From Pseudomonadota bacterium (lineage in GTDB: Bacteria > Desulfobacterota > Desulfobulbia > Desulfobulbales > Desulfurivibrionaceae): a stretch of DNA of 64,000 nucleotides. The translations under genes and the position numbers were made by a program. Shown one piece after another: positions 52,989 through 64,000 of this stretch; the stretch's first letter is position 1, and each line of letters opens with the position of its first letter. The notes beneath the pieces are model-generated. The model searched no databases, was not told the origin of the DNA, and saw only the letters and a program-made list of their open reading frames with translations. Where the stretch lies: NCBI GenBank assembly GCA_018830485.1, contig JAHJRQ010000023.1, positions 1 through 64,000 of the forward strand, given 5' to 3'.

Positions 52989-54053
52989 ATGATCCGGACA
53001 CCAGAAGAATTGCAGGCTGCCTGCGCGGCCATTGTGCCTGCCAGCAAGGATGTCTTGGCTCAGGCCCAGGCCAGGCTTGACAACCTGACCAAGCCCCAGG
53101 GCAGCCTGGGCAAGCTGGAGATGCTGGCGGCCAGAACCTGCGCCATGCGGAGAACCATTGCGGCCAAGGTTGAGAAGAAGGTCATCCTCACCTTTGCCGG
53201 GGACCACGGCGTGGTGGCCGAGGGGATCAGCGCTTTCCCCCAGGAGGTGACCCCGCAGATGGTATTGAATTTCCTGGCCGGTGGCGCGGGGGTTAACGTG
53301 CTGGCCCGGCATGTGGGGGCCGAGGTGCGGGTGGTTGATGTGGGCGTGGCCGTTCCGGTTGAGGCCGAGGGATTGCACCAATGCAAGGTCCGGCCCGGCA
53401 CCGACAACATGAGCAAGGGGCCGGCCATGAGCATCGATGAAGCCCTGGCTGCCATCGGGGTCGGCATGGCCATGGCCCGCGAGGCCATCGAGGACGGGGC
53501 CGAGATCCTGGGCACCGGCGATATGGGCATCGGCAACACCACCCCGTCCGCCGCGCTCTTTGCCGCATTGCTGCCTGCCAAGGTATCCGATGTGACAGGC
53601 AGGGGCACCGGCATCAATGACGCAACGCTACAGCACAAGATCGCGGTGATCGAGCAGGCCCTGAGCGTGAACCAAAAGCGGCTGGATTCTCCCCTTGGCG
53701 CCTTGGCCGCAGTGGGCGGCCTTGAGATCGGCGCCATCTGCGGCTGTATTTTGCAGGCGGCGATCTGCAAGATTCCGGTGGTGGTGGATGGCTTTATCTC
53801 CAGCGCCGGAGCCCTGGTTGCTCTGCGGCTTGCTCCCCATGTTCTGGATTACTGCTTTTTCAGCCACATGTCGGCGGAGCAGGGCCACAAAATCTTTTTT
53901 GAGAAGATGGACCTGAGCCCCCTGCTGCACCTTGACCTGCGCCTTGGCGAGGGAACCGGCGCGGCCCTGACCATGAACCTGGTGGAGGCGGGGCTCAAGA
54001 TCATGAACGAGATGGCCACCTTCGGCGAGGCCGGGGTGAGCGAGGCTGGTTGA
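52989..54053 (+). CDS. cobT: Nicotinate-nucleotide:dimethylbenzimidazole phosphoribosyltransferase CobT
   Basis: 354 residues with AAGGAG before ATG 52989. Motifs: LTKPQGSLG, '[17 protein letters not shown]', [13 protein letters not shown], and the catalytic Glu in LGEGTGAAL. It activates the lower-ligand base as the alpha-ribotide for cobamide assembly. Overlaps cobS by 4 nt. Confidence 0.95.
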   Translation: MIRTPEELQAACAAIVPASKDVLAQAQARLDNLTKPQGSLGKLEMLAARTCAMRRTIAAKVEKKVILTFAGDHGVVAEGISAFPQEVTPQMVLNFLAGGAGVNVLARHVGAEVRVVDVGVAVPVEAEGLHQCKVRPGTDNMSKGPAMSIDEALAAIGVGMAMAREAIEDGAEILGTGDMGIGNTTPSAALFAALLPAKVSDVTGRGTGINDATLQHKIAVIEQALSVNQKRLDSPLGALAAVGGLEIGAICGCILQAAICKIPVVVDGFISSAGALVALRLAPHVLDYCFFSHMSAEQGHKIFFEKMDLSPLLHLDLRLGEGTGAALTMNLVEAGLKIMNEMATFGEAGVSEAG

Positions 54054-54817
54054 AGACCATGCTGCTGACCGCCAAGATTGCCATCGCCTTTCTCACCATT
54101 CTGCCCGTGCGGTTGCCTGCGGAGTTGCCCGTTGACGGGCTCAAGCGGAGCGCCGGATTTTTTCCCCTGGTCGGCTGGCTGATCGGTGGGTTTCTGGCTG
54201 GGGGTGCCTGGATATGTGTCCAGGCCGGGCTTCCCCCCATGGTGAGCGCAGTGTTGCTGGTGATCCTTGGTGCCTGGTTGACCAGGGGGTTGCACCTCGA
54301 TGGCTTGGCTGATCTGCTCGATGGCCTGGGCGGTGGGCAGACCCCGGAGCGACGCTTGGCGATTATGAAGGATTCGGCCACCGGCGCCTTTGGGGTGATT
54401 GGTCTGGTTGTGCTGCTTGTCCTCAAGGTTGCCTGCCTTGCCTCACTTTTGGCCAACGGCGAGGCATCTCTTTTCTTCGCCTTGTTCGCCGTGCCCGTGG
54501 CGGCCCGCTGGGCCATGGCCACCCTGGCGTGCGGCGTGCAATACCCGCGGGCCACCGGCACCGGCCACGCCTTTGTCGGCAAGGTTGGCTTGAGAGAACT
54601 GGCTATCGGTGGGTTCCTGCTGGCGCCGCTCATCTGGTGGAACTGGTCGGCTGGGTTGATTCTCCTCGGCGCCGCATTGCTACCGACCATCTGGCTCCGG
54701 TTCAAGACGACCAGAGCACTGGGCGGGGTCACCGGCGATGTGCTGGGTGCTTCCTGTGAATTGGGCGAGGCCTGCGGCTGGCTGGCTGCGGTGGTGTTGT
54801 TCGTCGCAGCCAACTGA
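54050..54817 (+). CDS. cobS: Adenosylcobinamide-GDP ribazoletransferase CobS
   Basis: 255 residues. TTG 54050 overlaps the cobT stop; ATG 54059 is an alternative. Polytopic membrane protein with about seven segments and the active-site motif '[17 protein letters not shown]' followed by the '[10 protein letters not shown]' sequence. Joins adenosylcobinamide-GDP and alpha-ribazole (phosphate) to finish the cobamide. Last gene of the cluster. Confidence 0.94.
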   Translation: MKTMLLTAKIAIAFLTILPVRLPAELPVDGLKRSAGFFPLVGWLIGGFLAGGAWICVQAGLPPMVSAVLLVILGAWLTRGLHLDGLADLLDGLGGGQTPERRLAIMKDSATGAFGVIGLVVLLVLKVACLASLLANGEASLFFALFAVPVAARWAMATLACGVQYPRATGTGHAFVGKVGLRELAIGGFLLAPLIWWNWSAGLILLGAALLPTIWLRFKTTRALGGVTGDVLGASCELGEACGWLAAVVLFVAAN

Positions 54818-54923
54818 TTTTGAGGGGTTGTCGCGTCGTGTGTAAAAGAGGCTGGATAAGAGCATAAGTCACTAAAGCAGCACCTCCCCCTGGTTTTTCC
54901 CTCCCGTTAAAATTCCGGTTGCT

Positions 54924-55523
54924 CTATGAACGGACAAAGGTCAAGAGCGGCCGGTAATTGTGCCGGTCGGCGGCACGCAGTGCGTTGATATGCTGGGTTC
55001 GGCAATCTCCGGCATTGACCAGATTGCCGCGTCCCCAGGTAAACCGTGACTGCTTGAGCAGATGCACCAGCAGGATATCGGTCATCAGCCGGGCATGGCG
55101 GCCATTGCCGTTGGCAAAGGGATGGATTGCCGTAAGCCGGTGATGGAAACGAACGGCTATCTCGCCGGGAGTATAGGTTCCCTGCTCAATCCAGGTGGCG
55201 CAATCGGCGCAAAGGGTTCTCAGCTCCGTGGCTATCTGCCAGGCGGGCAGACCGATATTCTTTCCCGTGCTCCGGTAAGATCCCGCCCAACGCCAGACAT
55301 GGCCGAACATCCGTTTGTGCAGCCGTTTGATAAAACCATCGCTGAGAATATCAGGTTGGGCGCGGCGGAAACCCCATGCCTCGGCCTCGGCGATGTTATC
55401 CTGTTCCCGGCGGTCCAGCTCGTCCCGGGTGGTGATGTGGGTGAGGCGAAGCCCCTCCGCTTCATCGGGATCAAAGGGGGTTGCTCCCTCCGGGGCATCG
55501 GATTTCAAGGCTTTGAATCCCAA
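54924..55523 (-). CDS. Fic-domain protein ('mobile mystery protein B')
   Basis: 199 residues. Full Fic motif HPFANGNGRHAR, which binds nucleotide and Mg2+ for AMPylation (or another NMP transfer). The upstream helical region 'FGHVWRWAGSYRSTGKNIG' matches the Fic fold. The gene overlaps an HTH gene by 19 nt, and the pair matches the 'mobile mystery protein A/B' couple often carried on mobile DNA. An N-terminal inhibitory motif (S/TxxxE[G/N]) is not obvious, so regulation may depend on the partner. Probably a toxin-type module; function unproven. Confidence 0.85.
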   Translation of the reverse strand: MGFKALKSDAPEGATPFDPDEAEGLRLTHITTRDELDRREQDNIAEAEAWGFRRAQPDILSDGFIKRLHKRMFGHVWRWAGSYRSTGKNIGLPAWQIATELRTLCADCATWIEQGTYTPGEIAVRFHHRLTAIHPFANGNGRHARLMTDILLVHLLKQSRFTWGRGNLVNAGDCRTQHINALRAADRHNYRPLLTFVRS

Positions 55524-55972
55524 AGATCGGTAGGCGTCTCGCGCACCAACTCGTTAATTGCAGCCTCCAAAGAGTCTTGTTGTTCCTCGGCGGAAAGTCC
55601 CTGTGCCTCAAGAAGCATGGAGTGGGATACCCGTTGCAGCCGTTCTGTCGCCACCAGCCGAGCCTGGGTTTTTATGGTGTCTTCCAGCGAAGAGCGGGGG
55701 ACAAGGGCATAGACAAAAGTGCAATCCAGTGCCTCGGCCACCTGGCGCATGGTTCTGAGCGTCACCCCGCCAGATGGTTCGTTCTGCTCCAATTTGTGAA
55801 CGCGGGGCTGGGAAACCTTGAGTCGAGAGGCCAACTGCCTGCCGGACATGCCCAACGCCTCGCGCACAGCCCGTATCCATCCCTTTACCGGAGGCTGTAC
55901 GCTCTTTGCGGCAGCAAACAGAGACAAGGTGGTGTCGAGTTGCCGTCGGACTGTCTGTTTGTATCTCGGCAT
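55505..55972 (-). CDS. Xre-type HTH protein ('mobile mystery protein A')
   Basis: 155 residues. Helix-turn-helix about residues 33-75 (VREALGMSGRQLASRLKVSQPRVHKLEQNE), followed by TLRTMRQVAEALDC and a helical C-terminal half with 'SHSMLLEAQG' and 'ELVRETPTDLWD'. It should bind its own promoter and may hold the Fic protein inactive, as an antitoxin would. It is the first gene of the pair and lies after an AT-rich stretch, with TATAAT on the minus strand at 56028-56023. Confidence 0.83.
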   Translation of the reverse strand: MPRYKQTVRRQLDTTLSLFAAAKSVQPPVKGWIRAVREALGMSGRQLASRLKVSQPRVHKLEQNEPSGGVTLRTMRQVAEALDCTFVYALVPRSSLEDTIKTQARLVATERLQRVSHSMLLEAQGLSAEEQQDSLEAAINELVRETPTDLWDSKP

Positions 55973-56272
55973 GATAAAATAATCTTTATGTTATTTGTGT
56001 TAATCACTTATATAACTTATACATTATATAATCAGACTAAAAAAATAATAGCAAGGTTATTTTTGTTCGTTAAGGCAGCGGGATTGAACCGTGGAGCATC
56101 TTCTGCAAAGAATCTGGAGATAAATTTCTCTTTATCTGGTTCCAGACTGTTTTTGCGGGTATCCCACTGGGCACAAAAAAAGGGAGGGAGTCAATCGACT
56201 CCCTCCCTTTTTTAAATCAACACGGCAACAGCCTGAAACGGGAACGATCCCCGTAGCCTAGCCGCCCGACTC
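55973..56272. other. AT-rich intergenic region
   Basis: No gene seen. The first 70 bp (55975-56050) are much richer in A+T than the neighbourhood and hold the likely promoter and operator of the HTH/Fic pair. A terminator stands at 56175-56213. Nothing else recognised. Confidence 0.5.
56175..56213. terminator. Bidirectional Rho-independent terminator (end of glnN)
   Basis: GGGAGGGAGTC (56182-56192) pairs perfectly with GACTCCCTCCC (56197-56207), loop AATC, with a run of A before and T after. It ends the glnN transcript on the minus strand and could end transcripts from the other side. Confidence 0.9.
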
Positions 56273-58414
56273 TTACAGATTAAACAACAAATCGCTGTAC
56301 GTCGGCACCGGCCAGAGATCATCCGGCAGGATGGCCTCCAGCGCGTCGATGTCTCCGCGCAGATCAACCATGGCGGGGAATACCTTGTCGCGGTATGCAG
56401 CGCCCTGTTTGGCGACATCGCTGATTCCCTGGGCCTTCGCGGTCTCATCTTCCAGCTTGGCCAGCTTCTTGCCTGCGGACTCCAGGTGTTTGCCAACCTG
56501 CTCCAGCAAACCCTTCTGCACGGAGCCGTACTTGCCGGCTGCGGCCAGGGATGCGCCGAGCTCGCCGACAAAGCGGATGGCCGCCGGGATGAACATGCGC
56601 TTGGTCATCTGGATGGAGGTGAGGGCCTCGATGTTGATGTGCTTGGCATACTGCTCGACATAGATGTCGTAGCGGGAGTGCAGCTCATCCTTGGAAAGCA
56701 CGTTGTACTTGCCGAACAGCTTGATCGCCTTGGGGGAGATAAAGGCCTTGAGCGCGTCCACGGTGTTGCGGGTGTTGGGTAGGCCGCGCTTCTCGGCTTC
56801 ATTGGCCCACTCGGCGGAGTAGTTGTTGCCGTTGAAGATGATCCGGCCATGCTTGGTCATGACTTCCTTGAGGATGGCAAGGATCTCCTTGTTCACGTCC
56901 TTGGCTTTTTCCAACCGGGTGGCGATCTCGTCCAGCGCCTCGGCGGCGATGGTGTTCAGCGCCACGTTGGGGCCGGCGATGGACTGGGAGGAGCCGACCA
57001 TGCGGAATTCGAACTTGTTGCCGGTGAAGGCGAAAGGAGAAGTCCGGTTCCGGTCGGTGTTGTCCTTGGGCAGCTCGGGCAGGGAATCCACCCCGATCTT
57101 CAGGGTCTGGCAACCGCCTTTGCTGCAAACCTTCTCGCCTTTGGCCAATTTTTCCAGCACGTCGGAAAGTTCCTGGCCCAGGAAGATGGAGATGATCGCA
57201 GGAGGGGCCTCGTTGGCGCCCAACCGATGGTCGTTGCCGGAGCTGCCGCAGGTGGCGCGCATGATGTCGGCGTGGGTGTCGACCGCCTTGATCAGAGCTG
57301 AGAGGAAGACGAGGAATTGGGCGTTGTCTTCCGGGGTCTGGCCTGGTTCGAGCAGGTTGATGCCGTCGTCGGTGGAGAGCGACCAGTTGTTGTGCTTGCC
57401 GGAACCGTTCACCCCGGCGTAGGGCTTCTCGTGCAGCAGGCAGACCATGCCGTGGCGCAGGGCCACCTTCTGCATGGTCTCCATCACCAGTTGGTTGTGG
57501 TCCGTGGCAATATTGGTGGTGGTGAAAACCGGAGCCATTTCAAACTGGGCCGGAGCAACCTCGTTGTGCTTGGTCTTGGAGGTTATGCCCATTTTCCACA
57601 GCTCGATGTCCAGATCCTTCATGTAGGAGGAGACCCGGTCCTTGATGGCGCCGAAGTACTGGTCTTCCAGTTCCTGGCCCTTGGGGGCGGGTGCGCCGAA
57701 CAGGCTGCGGCCGCAGGTCATCAGGTCGAGGCGCTGCAGGTAGTACTCTTTTTCCACCAGGAAGTATTCCTGCTCCGCGCCTACGGTGGACCCGACGGTC
57801 TTGGAGGTGGTGTTGCCCATGGCCCGGAGTACGCGCAGGGCCTGTTTGGCCACCACGTTCATCGAGCGGAGCAGAGGGGTCTTCTTGTCCAGGGCTTCGC
57901 CCTTGTAAGAGCAGAAGGCGGTGGGGATGCAGAGGGTCACGTCGCCGGATTCGTCTTCCTTGAGGAAGGCGGGGGAGGTGCAGTCCCAGGCGGTGTAGCC
58001 GCGGGCCTCGAAGGTGACGCGCAACCCGCCGCTGGGGAAGGAGGACGCGTCCGGCTCGCCCTGGATCAACTGCTTGCCGGAGAACTCCATGATCACCCCG
58101 CCGTCGTCGGTGGGGGAGATGAAAGAGTCGTGCTTTTCCGCGGTTGCGCCGGTGAGGGGCTGGAACCAGTGGGTGTAATGGCTGGCGCCTTTTTCAATGG
58201 CCCAGTCCTTCATGGCGTTTGCCACCACGGAAGCAACGTCCGGCGGCAGGGCCGAGCCGGTGCTGATGGTTTTCTGCAGCGCCTTGTAGGTTTCCTTGGG
58301 GAGCCGCTCTTTCATGGTTTTGTTGTTGAAGACATTGGCGCCGAACAGCTCGGGCACGGTCATCATGGTATGGTCGTAGTCGGTGCCACAACCGCAGTTG
58401 CAATTGTCACTCAT
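56273..58414 (-). CDS. glnN: Type III glutamine synthetase
   Basis: 713 residues from ATG 58414 (AAGGAG 6 nt upstream), the normal GSIII size and far longer than GSI (about 470). Motifs include a Cys-rich N-terminus (NCNCGCG), '[15 protein letters not shown]', '[14 protein letters not shown]' and '[18 protein letters not shown]'. It makes glutamine from glutamate, ammonium and ATP. GSIII has no adenylylation Tyr, so control is probably transcriptional or through PII. Follows glnD in the amtB-glnB-glnD cluster. Confidence 0.95.
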   Translation of the reverse strand: MSDNCNCGCGTDYDHTMMTVPELFGANVFNNKTMKERLPKETYKALQKTISTGSALPPDVASVVANAMKDWAIEKGASHYTHWFQPLTGATAEKHDSFISPTDDGGVIMEFSGKQLIQGEPDASSFPSGGLRVTFEARGYTAWDCTSPAFLKEDESGDVTLCIPTAFCSYKGEALDKKTPLLRSMNVVAKQALRVLRAMGNTTSKTVGSTVGAEQEYFLVEKEYYLQRLDLMTCGRSLFGAPAPKGQELEDQYFGAIKDRVSSYMKDLDIELWKMGITSKTKHNEVAPAQFEMAPVFTTTNIATDHNQLVMETMQKVALRHGMVCLLHEKPYAGVNGSGKHNNWSLSTDDGINLLEPGQTPEDNAQFLVFLSALIKAVDTHADIMRATCGSSGNDHRLGANEAPPAIISIFLGQELSDVLEKLAKGEKVCSKGGCQTLKIGVDSLPELPKDNTDRNRTSPFAFTGNKFEFRMVGSSQSIAGPNVALNTIAAEALDEIATRLEKAKDVNKEILAILKEVMTKHGRIIFNGNNYSAEWANEAEKRGLPNTRNTVDALKAFISPKAIKLFGKYNVLSKDELHSRYDIYVEQYAKHINIEALTSIQMTKRMFIPAAIRFVGELGASLAAAGKYGSVQKGLLEQVGKHLESAGKKLAKLEDETAKAQGISDVAKQGAAYRDKVFPAMVDLRGDIDALEAILPDDLWPVPTYSDLLFNL

Positions 58415-58535
58415 TGTGCTTCTCCTTATTTTTTTTGGTGCTGAAGGGTAAGGTTGAAAAGCTCCCACGCCCGAAGCAAAAGGGGATGGGCATTCGTTAA
58501 AGCCAACCACTGGCGGTTGGCGATGTTCCCGTGGT

Positions 58536-61094
58536 CTACCATTGCACTCTTGCCCCTGTTCCGGCCTCGTTTCCCGCGATATGGAGAAGGGCTTTTGTTA
58601 TCTCTTCCTGGAAGGAGGGGCTGTTGATCTTGGTGGCAAAGGAGTCCATGGTGTAGAAGACGTCCACCACCTGATCGCCATCCGAGCTGATTCTGGCCCG
58701 GTGGATGTTCAGTTCAAAATCGGCCAGGGTGCGGGTGATGTCGTAGAGCAGGCCAGGCCTATCGTTGGCGAAAACCTCAATGATCGTAAATTGTTCCGAG
58801 GCCATATTGTCTATAACAACCCGTGGTGCGGCCTGCACGTTTTTTTGGCCGGTGCCGCGGAAGGCGGCGCGGAATTTATCCACCAGCCGGTGGCTCAGCC
58901 CCAGCCGGTTTTTCAGGGCCAGGTTGAGGTCCTCGCCCAGCGCTTGCCAGTTTTGCTCCGCGTAAGTCTGCGCCGCTGCGGGGCGGACATTGAGCACATC
59001 CACGGCGGTGCCGTCTTCCCAGGTGAAAATCTGGGCGCTCACCACGTTGAGGCCGTGCAGGGCCAGGGTGCCGCAGATCTTGGCCAGCAGGCCGGTGGAG
59101 TCGTGGGCCATGATCAGAACCGACCAGAACAGACCGTGGTCTGCTGATTCGGTGATGGCCTTTTTTTCGTTTTTCAGCCCGGCGCGCAGGCGGAGATGGT
59201 GGGCCACCTCCGCCGGCGGGAAGCTCAGCAGGTATTCCTCGGGCAGAATTTTGTAATCGACCGGAGTCGCCTTGCTCATCAGCGTCCGCACCTGGGCGAG
59301 CATCCAGTCCGCGCCCTGGCTTTTGTCTGGGAGCAGGGTATCTTTTCGCTCAAGCAAATGGGCGATTTTGAGGGAAATCTCTAAAAGAAGGGCAGACTTC
59401 CATTCGGTCCAGGCCGTGGGGCCGGTGGCTTTGGCGTCGGCGATGGAGAGCAGGTAGAGCATGGTCAGCCGTTCCTGGCTCTGAATCTGTTCGGCGCATT
59501 GCCGGATAAAGGCGTCGTCCTCAAGGTCGCGGCGCAGGGCGGTCACGGTGAGGAAGAGGTGTTTTTCCACAAGAAAGCTGAGGCAGGCAGCCTCCGCCTC
59601 GGTCAGACCCAACCGTTTGGCAATGCCTGTCACAAGCACGCTGCCGCGCTGGGCGTGGTCTTCGTGGTGTCCCTTGCCGATATCATGCAGGAGCGCGGCC
59701 AGCGCCAGGACATGGGGGGATTCGACGCCTGCGAAAGGGGTTTTGCTGAGAGAAAGCTTCTTCAGCTCCGCCACGGTTTGCAGGAGGTGGTGGTCAACCG
59801 TGAAAACATGGTAGACATCGTGCTGCGCCAGGGCCTGAATCTGCGCGAATTCCGGGATGTAGGCGGTGAGCAGCCCGGTGTCCAGCATGACCGACAGGAC
59901 GGCGAGTACGTCTTTTGCGTTTTCCAGGACATCGAAAAAGGGTTTGGCCATGCGCTTTGAATGGCGAATCTTGTCGTCCACCAGGTGCAGATTGGCGGTG
60001 ACGATCTTCCTGCTGCGATGATGGATTTCAAGGCCCGTCTTTCCGGCATGGGCAAAGAGGCGCATCAGCAGATAGGGGCGTTTTTCGATGAGCGCCTGGT
60101 CGGTGAGGTGGAGGCGGTCCTGGCGCACCGTGATTCCTGGCTCGATGGTCTGTTCGACCGGGTTGGCGCGCGGCGCGCCCAGGGTTTCGTCGACATGTTC
60201 GAAAAACAGGTCGGTGGTGGTGGCGACGGTTTGCAGATGCCGGTAGAGATCCTGCATGAAGCGTTCGACTCCCAGGGCGCCCCGGGTGTCGGAATATTTG
60301 AAGGCCCTGGCCATCTCCTCCTGATACTCGAAAAACACCTGGTCGTTTTTCCGGCCGCTGAGGTAGTGGAGCCGGTTGCGGATCTTGATCAGAAAATCCC
60401 AGGCCTGACTAAAGGCTTCTTTTTCCTGGAGCGAGATCAGGCCGGCCTCTTCGATGGCCTGCAGCTCCCGCAGGTTGAACAGGGCGTGGCTCACCCAGAG
60501 CATGGCCTGGATATCGCGGAAGCCGCCTCGGCTTTTCTTGATATGCGGTTCCAGTTGGTAGCTGTGCATGCCATAGCGCTGATGGCGGTTGTTGCGGTGC
60601 TGCATCATGTTCTGCAAGAATTCCCGTCGGTGCCCTGCGATTAATTCCTGGTGAAAGGCCTGCTGCATTGCAGTGCAAAGCGGCTGCGAGCCCGCCAGGA
60701 AGCGTGCGTCCAGCATCGCCACCTGAAAAAGGAAGTCCTGCCTGGCGTCAACCAGGCAGGCATCCAAGGTTCTCACTCCGTGTCCCACCTCAAGGCCCGC
60801 ATCCCAGAGGGGATAGAACAGGGCCTCGGTGACCACCCCGAGACGGTCTTCGCTCCCCGGTGCATGGAGCAGGAGAAGGTCGATGTCCGAATAGGGAAAC
60901 AGCTCTCCCCTGCCGTAGCCGCCGAGGGCCACGAGACTCATGCCCTCTGCCGCCTCGGGGCAGTTGCTGAAGAGGCCGACAAGGTAGTCGTCGATGAGCT
61001 GCGAGTGTCTGCGGAGCAGGGGACGGCCGCTCAACCCCTGGCGCCAGAGATACTCCAGGGCGTCACGCTTTGCCCGCAGCTCAACATCCACCAC
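58536..61094 (-). CDS. glnD: PII uridylyltransferase / uridylyl-removing enzyme GlnD
   Basis: 852 residues from GTG 61094, one base after the glnB stop. Nucleotidyltransferase motif [19 protein letters not shown]; central HD domain ('[11 protein letters not shown]', then HHEDH); two C-terminal ACT domains (about 690-765 and 790-850) that sense glutamine. It adds UMP to PII when glutamine is low and removes it when high. Its only plausible substrate, GlnB, is encoded immediately upstream. Confidence 0.96.
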   Translation of the reverse strand: MVDVELRAKRDALEYLWRQGLSGRPLLRRHSQLIDDYLVGLFSNCPEAAEGMSLVALGGYGRGELFPYSDIDLLLLHAPGSEDRLGVVTEALFYPLWDAGLEVGHGVRTLDACLVDARQDFLFQVAMLDARFLAGSQPLCTAMQQAFHQELIAGHRREFLQNMMQHRNNRHQRYGMHSYQLEPHIKKSRGGFRDIQAMLWVSHALFNLRELQAIEEAGLISLQEKEAFSQAWDFLIKIRNRLHYLSGRKNDQVFFEYQEEMARAFKYSDTRGALGVERFMQDLYRHLQTVATTTDLFFEHVDETLGAPRANPVEQTIEPGITVRQDRLHLTDQALIEKRPYLLMRLFAHAGKTGLEIHHRSRKIVTANLHLVDDKIRHSKRMAKPFFDVLENAKDVLAVLSVMLDTGLLTAYIPEFAQIQALAQHDVYHVFTVDHHLLQTVAELKKLSLSKTPFAGVESPHVLALAALLHDIGKGHHEDHAQRGSVLVTGIAKRLGLTEAEAACLSFLVEKHLFLTVTALRRDLEDDAFIRQCAEQIQSQERLTMLYLLSIADAKATGPTAWTEWKSALLLEISLKIAHLLERKDTLLPDKSQGADWMLAQVRTLMSKATPVDYKILPEEYLLSFPPAEVAHHLRLRAGLKNEKKAITESADHGLFWSVLIMAHDSTGLLAKICGTLALHGLNVVSAQIFTWEDGTAVDVLNVRPAAAQTYAEQNWQALGEDLNLALKNRLGLSHRLVDKFRAAFRGTGQKNVQAAPRVVIDNMASEQFTIIEVFANDRPGLLYDITRTLADFELNIHRARISSDGDQVVDVFYTMDSFATKINSPSFQEEITKALLHIAGNEAGTGARVQW

Positions 61095-61095
61095 C

Positions 61096-62726
<1,631 letters not shown>

Positions 62727-62803
62727 AAGCATTTCCTCTTTCAGTACATGGTTTGGCTGTGATTCTGTGTCATCGGCAGCTATGCATGCCGCGGAAGAAT
62801 AAA

Positions 62804-62819
62804 TGCAAGTGTCGTGCCA
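62804..62819 (-). promoter_or_regulatory. Sigma-54 promoter of amtB-glnB-glnD(-glnN)
   Basis: Minus strand reads TGGCACGACACTTGCA: the -24 GG and -12 GC boxes match the sigma-54 consensus (TGGCACG-N4-TTGCA) in full. Expected start near 62793. It implies control by NtrC or another enhancer-binding protein. Confidence 0.92.
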
Positions 62820-62960
62820 GAAGGGTTGTTTGTCGTAACATGCTGATTTTATGGTGTTGTGGTGTTTTTACCGACTGGTGGTGAAGGCTGGATGGTAACA
62901 AAAAAGTGAAAAATTTATAAATTAAACACAAATTTGTTCTTTTTTGGCGACGGAGGCGGG

Positions 62961-63860
62961 TCAGGAGAGGTGGTACTGGTTGAAGATAATTGATTCGATG
63001 GGGGCCTCGGGCCACTGTTTCTGGAGCCAGGCGCGCAGCTCCTTGTTCATCTCGCCCCGGGCCAGGGAATACCTGCGCAAATCCTCAAGGGGCTTGTTCT
63101 GGAAGAATTGGTAGATGATGTCGCGGACAAAGATTTTTTTGTCCGCTGGGGGATCTTCCTGTTCCGCGAAGGAGGCGATCAGGGTGATGTCCACGAGGAC
63201 AAAGGTCACCGGCTGGTCGCTGTCCGGGTTGTTCACCGGAATAATGAAGGCAGGGAAGGGCCATTTTTTTCGGACCTTCCCCGGGTGGAGCTGGCCGGCC
63301 TGGTTTCCTGTTTGAGGTGGTGTTCCGACTGCCCCCCCGTCAGTGATGGGCATCCCGGTTCCCGAGCGTTGCCCCGGAACGGAGGGGCTCGGGAGAAGCG
63401 GGGGGCTCGGCCTGAGCATGACCCCTGCAACAAAAAAGAGGGCAACAAGAGCGAAAGGGAGGGCGTACAGTGGGATACGGACAAAAATGGGAAACGATTG
63501 CAGGCGTGTGAACTGCGCTTGGGCGACTTTTTGGGCAGCGAGCAGCAGGGGGGGGAGTGCGTCAAGGCCGGGGAGGATTTTTTTCGGTTCGGCGTCTGGA
63601 GCGCCACTCTGGTCCGGAGTGGCGGAAAGGGATTTTTCCAGGGAGGAGTCTAGGTCTTTGGCGCCAACTCCACCGGTTGCGGTGGGTTCGTTTTCCTCAA
63701 GAAAGAAATCCTCCCCCTCTTTCTCTTCGGAGAAAAAAGCATCATCCTCGGCTTGAAAGGCGGATTCCCAATCCTCTCCCCAGTTTGTTTCATCGTGGTC
63801 GGCAGGGGTCTCCGTGCTGGCGAACTGGTCAACGGACTGGGGAAGACGTTCGTCAGCCAT
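62961..63860 (-). CDS. Membrane protein with acidic N-terminus and FliL-like C-terminal domain
   Basis: 299 residues. The first 70 are acidic (DETNWGEDWESAF, DDAFFSEEKEGEDFF) and probably cytoplasmic and disordered. One membrane segment (about 128-148), a Pro/Ser/Gly-rich linker, then a C-terminal domain (about 205-299) of the FliL type: 'TFVLVDITLIASFAEQ', DKKIFVRDIIYQFF and 'MNKELRAWLQKQWPEAPIESIIFNQY'. FliL sits at the flagellar basal body and supports stator function; most FliL proteins have no acidic N-domain of this size. Adjacent to cheY, which suggests a motility or chemotaxis role. Could be a two-part fusion. Confidence 0.75.
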   Translation of the reverse strand: MADERLPQSVDQFASTETPADHDETNWGEDWESAFQAEDDAFFSEEKEGEDFFLEENEPTATGGVGAKDLDSSLEKSLSATPDQSGAPDAEPKKILPGLDALPPLLLAAQKVAQAQFTRLQSFPIFVRIPLYALPFALVALFFVAGVMLRPSPPLLPSPSVPGQRSGTGMPITDGGAVGTPPQTGNQAGQLHPGKVRKKWPFPAFIIPVNNPDSDQPVTFVLVDITLIASFAEQEDPPADKKIFVRDIIYQFFQNKPLEDLRRYSLARGEMNKELRAWLQKQWPEAPIESIIFNQYHLS

Positions 63861-63868
63861 GTTGTAGG

Positions 63869-64000
63869 TCAGAATATCTTGTTGAGTTTTTCGGAAAGGG
63901 TTTCAGCGGTGAAAGGTTTCACGATGTACTGGCTGACCTTGGCCTTGACCGCCAGAATAATATTGTCTTGCTGCGCTTCCGCCGTCACCATGATGAAGGG
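63869..64000 (-). CDS. cheY: CheY-like response regulator, C-terminal fragment
   Basis: Open to the window edge, 43 residues visible, ending 8 nt before the FliL-like gene's start. It shows the receiver-domain end: '[15 protein letters not shown]', the switch Thr in VTAE, and the conserved Lys in [10 protein letters not shown]. This pattern is typical of single-domain CheY proteins, though a longer regulator cut by the edge is possible. Likely part of a chemotaxis/flagellar operon that continues outside the window. Confidence 0.8.
   Translation of the reverse strand, partial: PFIMVTAEAQQDNIILAVKAKVSQYIVKPFTAETLSEKLNKIF

Noticed and set aside
57317..58444. 375-residue + strand frame opposite glnN
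   Set aside because: Antisense shadow, Gly/Val/His-rich, no start signal and no family.

Overview
The window looks like chromosomal DNA of a Gram-negative, respiratory, electron-transferring bacterium, most likely of the Desulfobacterota (Desulfobulbales-like). This is inferred from gene content: a very heme-rich extracellular-electron-transfer locus, a complex I operon without the NADH module, a GSIII-type glutamine synthetase, and a CbiR-CobT-CobS cobamide cluster. No 16S gene is present, so the placement is not proven.

Region 1 (1-19223, + strand) is a dense c-type cytochrome locus. It holds the C-terminus of an OmcS-like cytochrome, a 16-heme cytochrome, an outer-membrane beta-barrel, three related CsgG/TolB-N-like envelope proteins, a SurA-like prolyl isomerase, 26-heme and 16-heme cytochromes, an NHL beta-propeller, a complete OmcS-like hexaheme protein, an octaheme cytochrome, a YVTN-type propeller lipoprotein, a pentaheme FN3 protein and a short HAMP protein. 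The complete cytochromes carry 77 apparent heme sites (74 CX2CH plus one each of CX3CH, CX4CH and CX5CH); the truncated one adds two. The likely role is to carry electrons across the outer membrane and along an extracellular cytochrome filament. The CsgG-like proteins and the isomerase could serve secretion and folding of the filament.

Region 2 (19241-25541) is the cell-shape operon mreB-mreC-mreD-mrdA-rodA on the - strand, then tRNA-Ala(GGC) and a 59-residue protein on the + strand. mpl (muropeptide recycling) follows at 25538-27010.

Region 3 (27240-39112) is nuoABCD-HIJK followed by four large antiporter-type subunits and one small membrane protein, with no nuoEFG. Two families of 102-106 bp palindromic elements, showing compensatory base changes, occupy its gene junctions and recur before rpsO and before dut.

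Region 4 (39168-50678) is the translation/RNA block: tRNA-Gly(CCC), rimP-nusA-ylxR-infB-rbfA-nrnA-truB, rpsO, pnp and an M16 peptidase. Region 5 (50825-54817) holds dut, a YycJ-like hydrolase and cbiR-cobT-cobS. Region 6 (54924-55972) is a Fic/HTH pair ('mobile mystery proteins' B and A). Region 7 (56273-62726, - strand) is nitrogen control: amtB-glnB-glnD-glnN behind a near-perfect sigma-54 promoter. The right edge carries a FliL-like protein and the end of a CheY.
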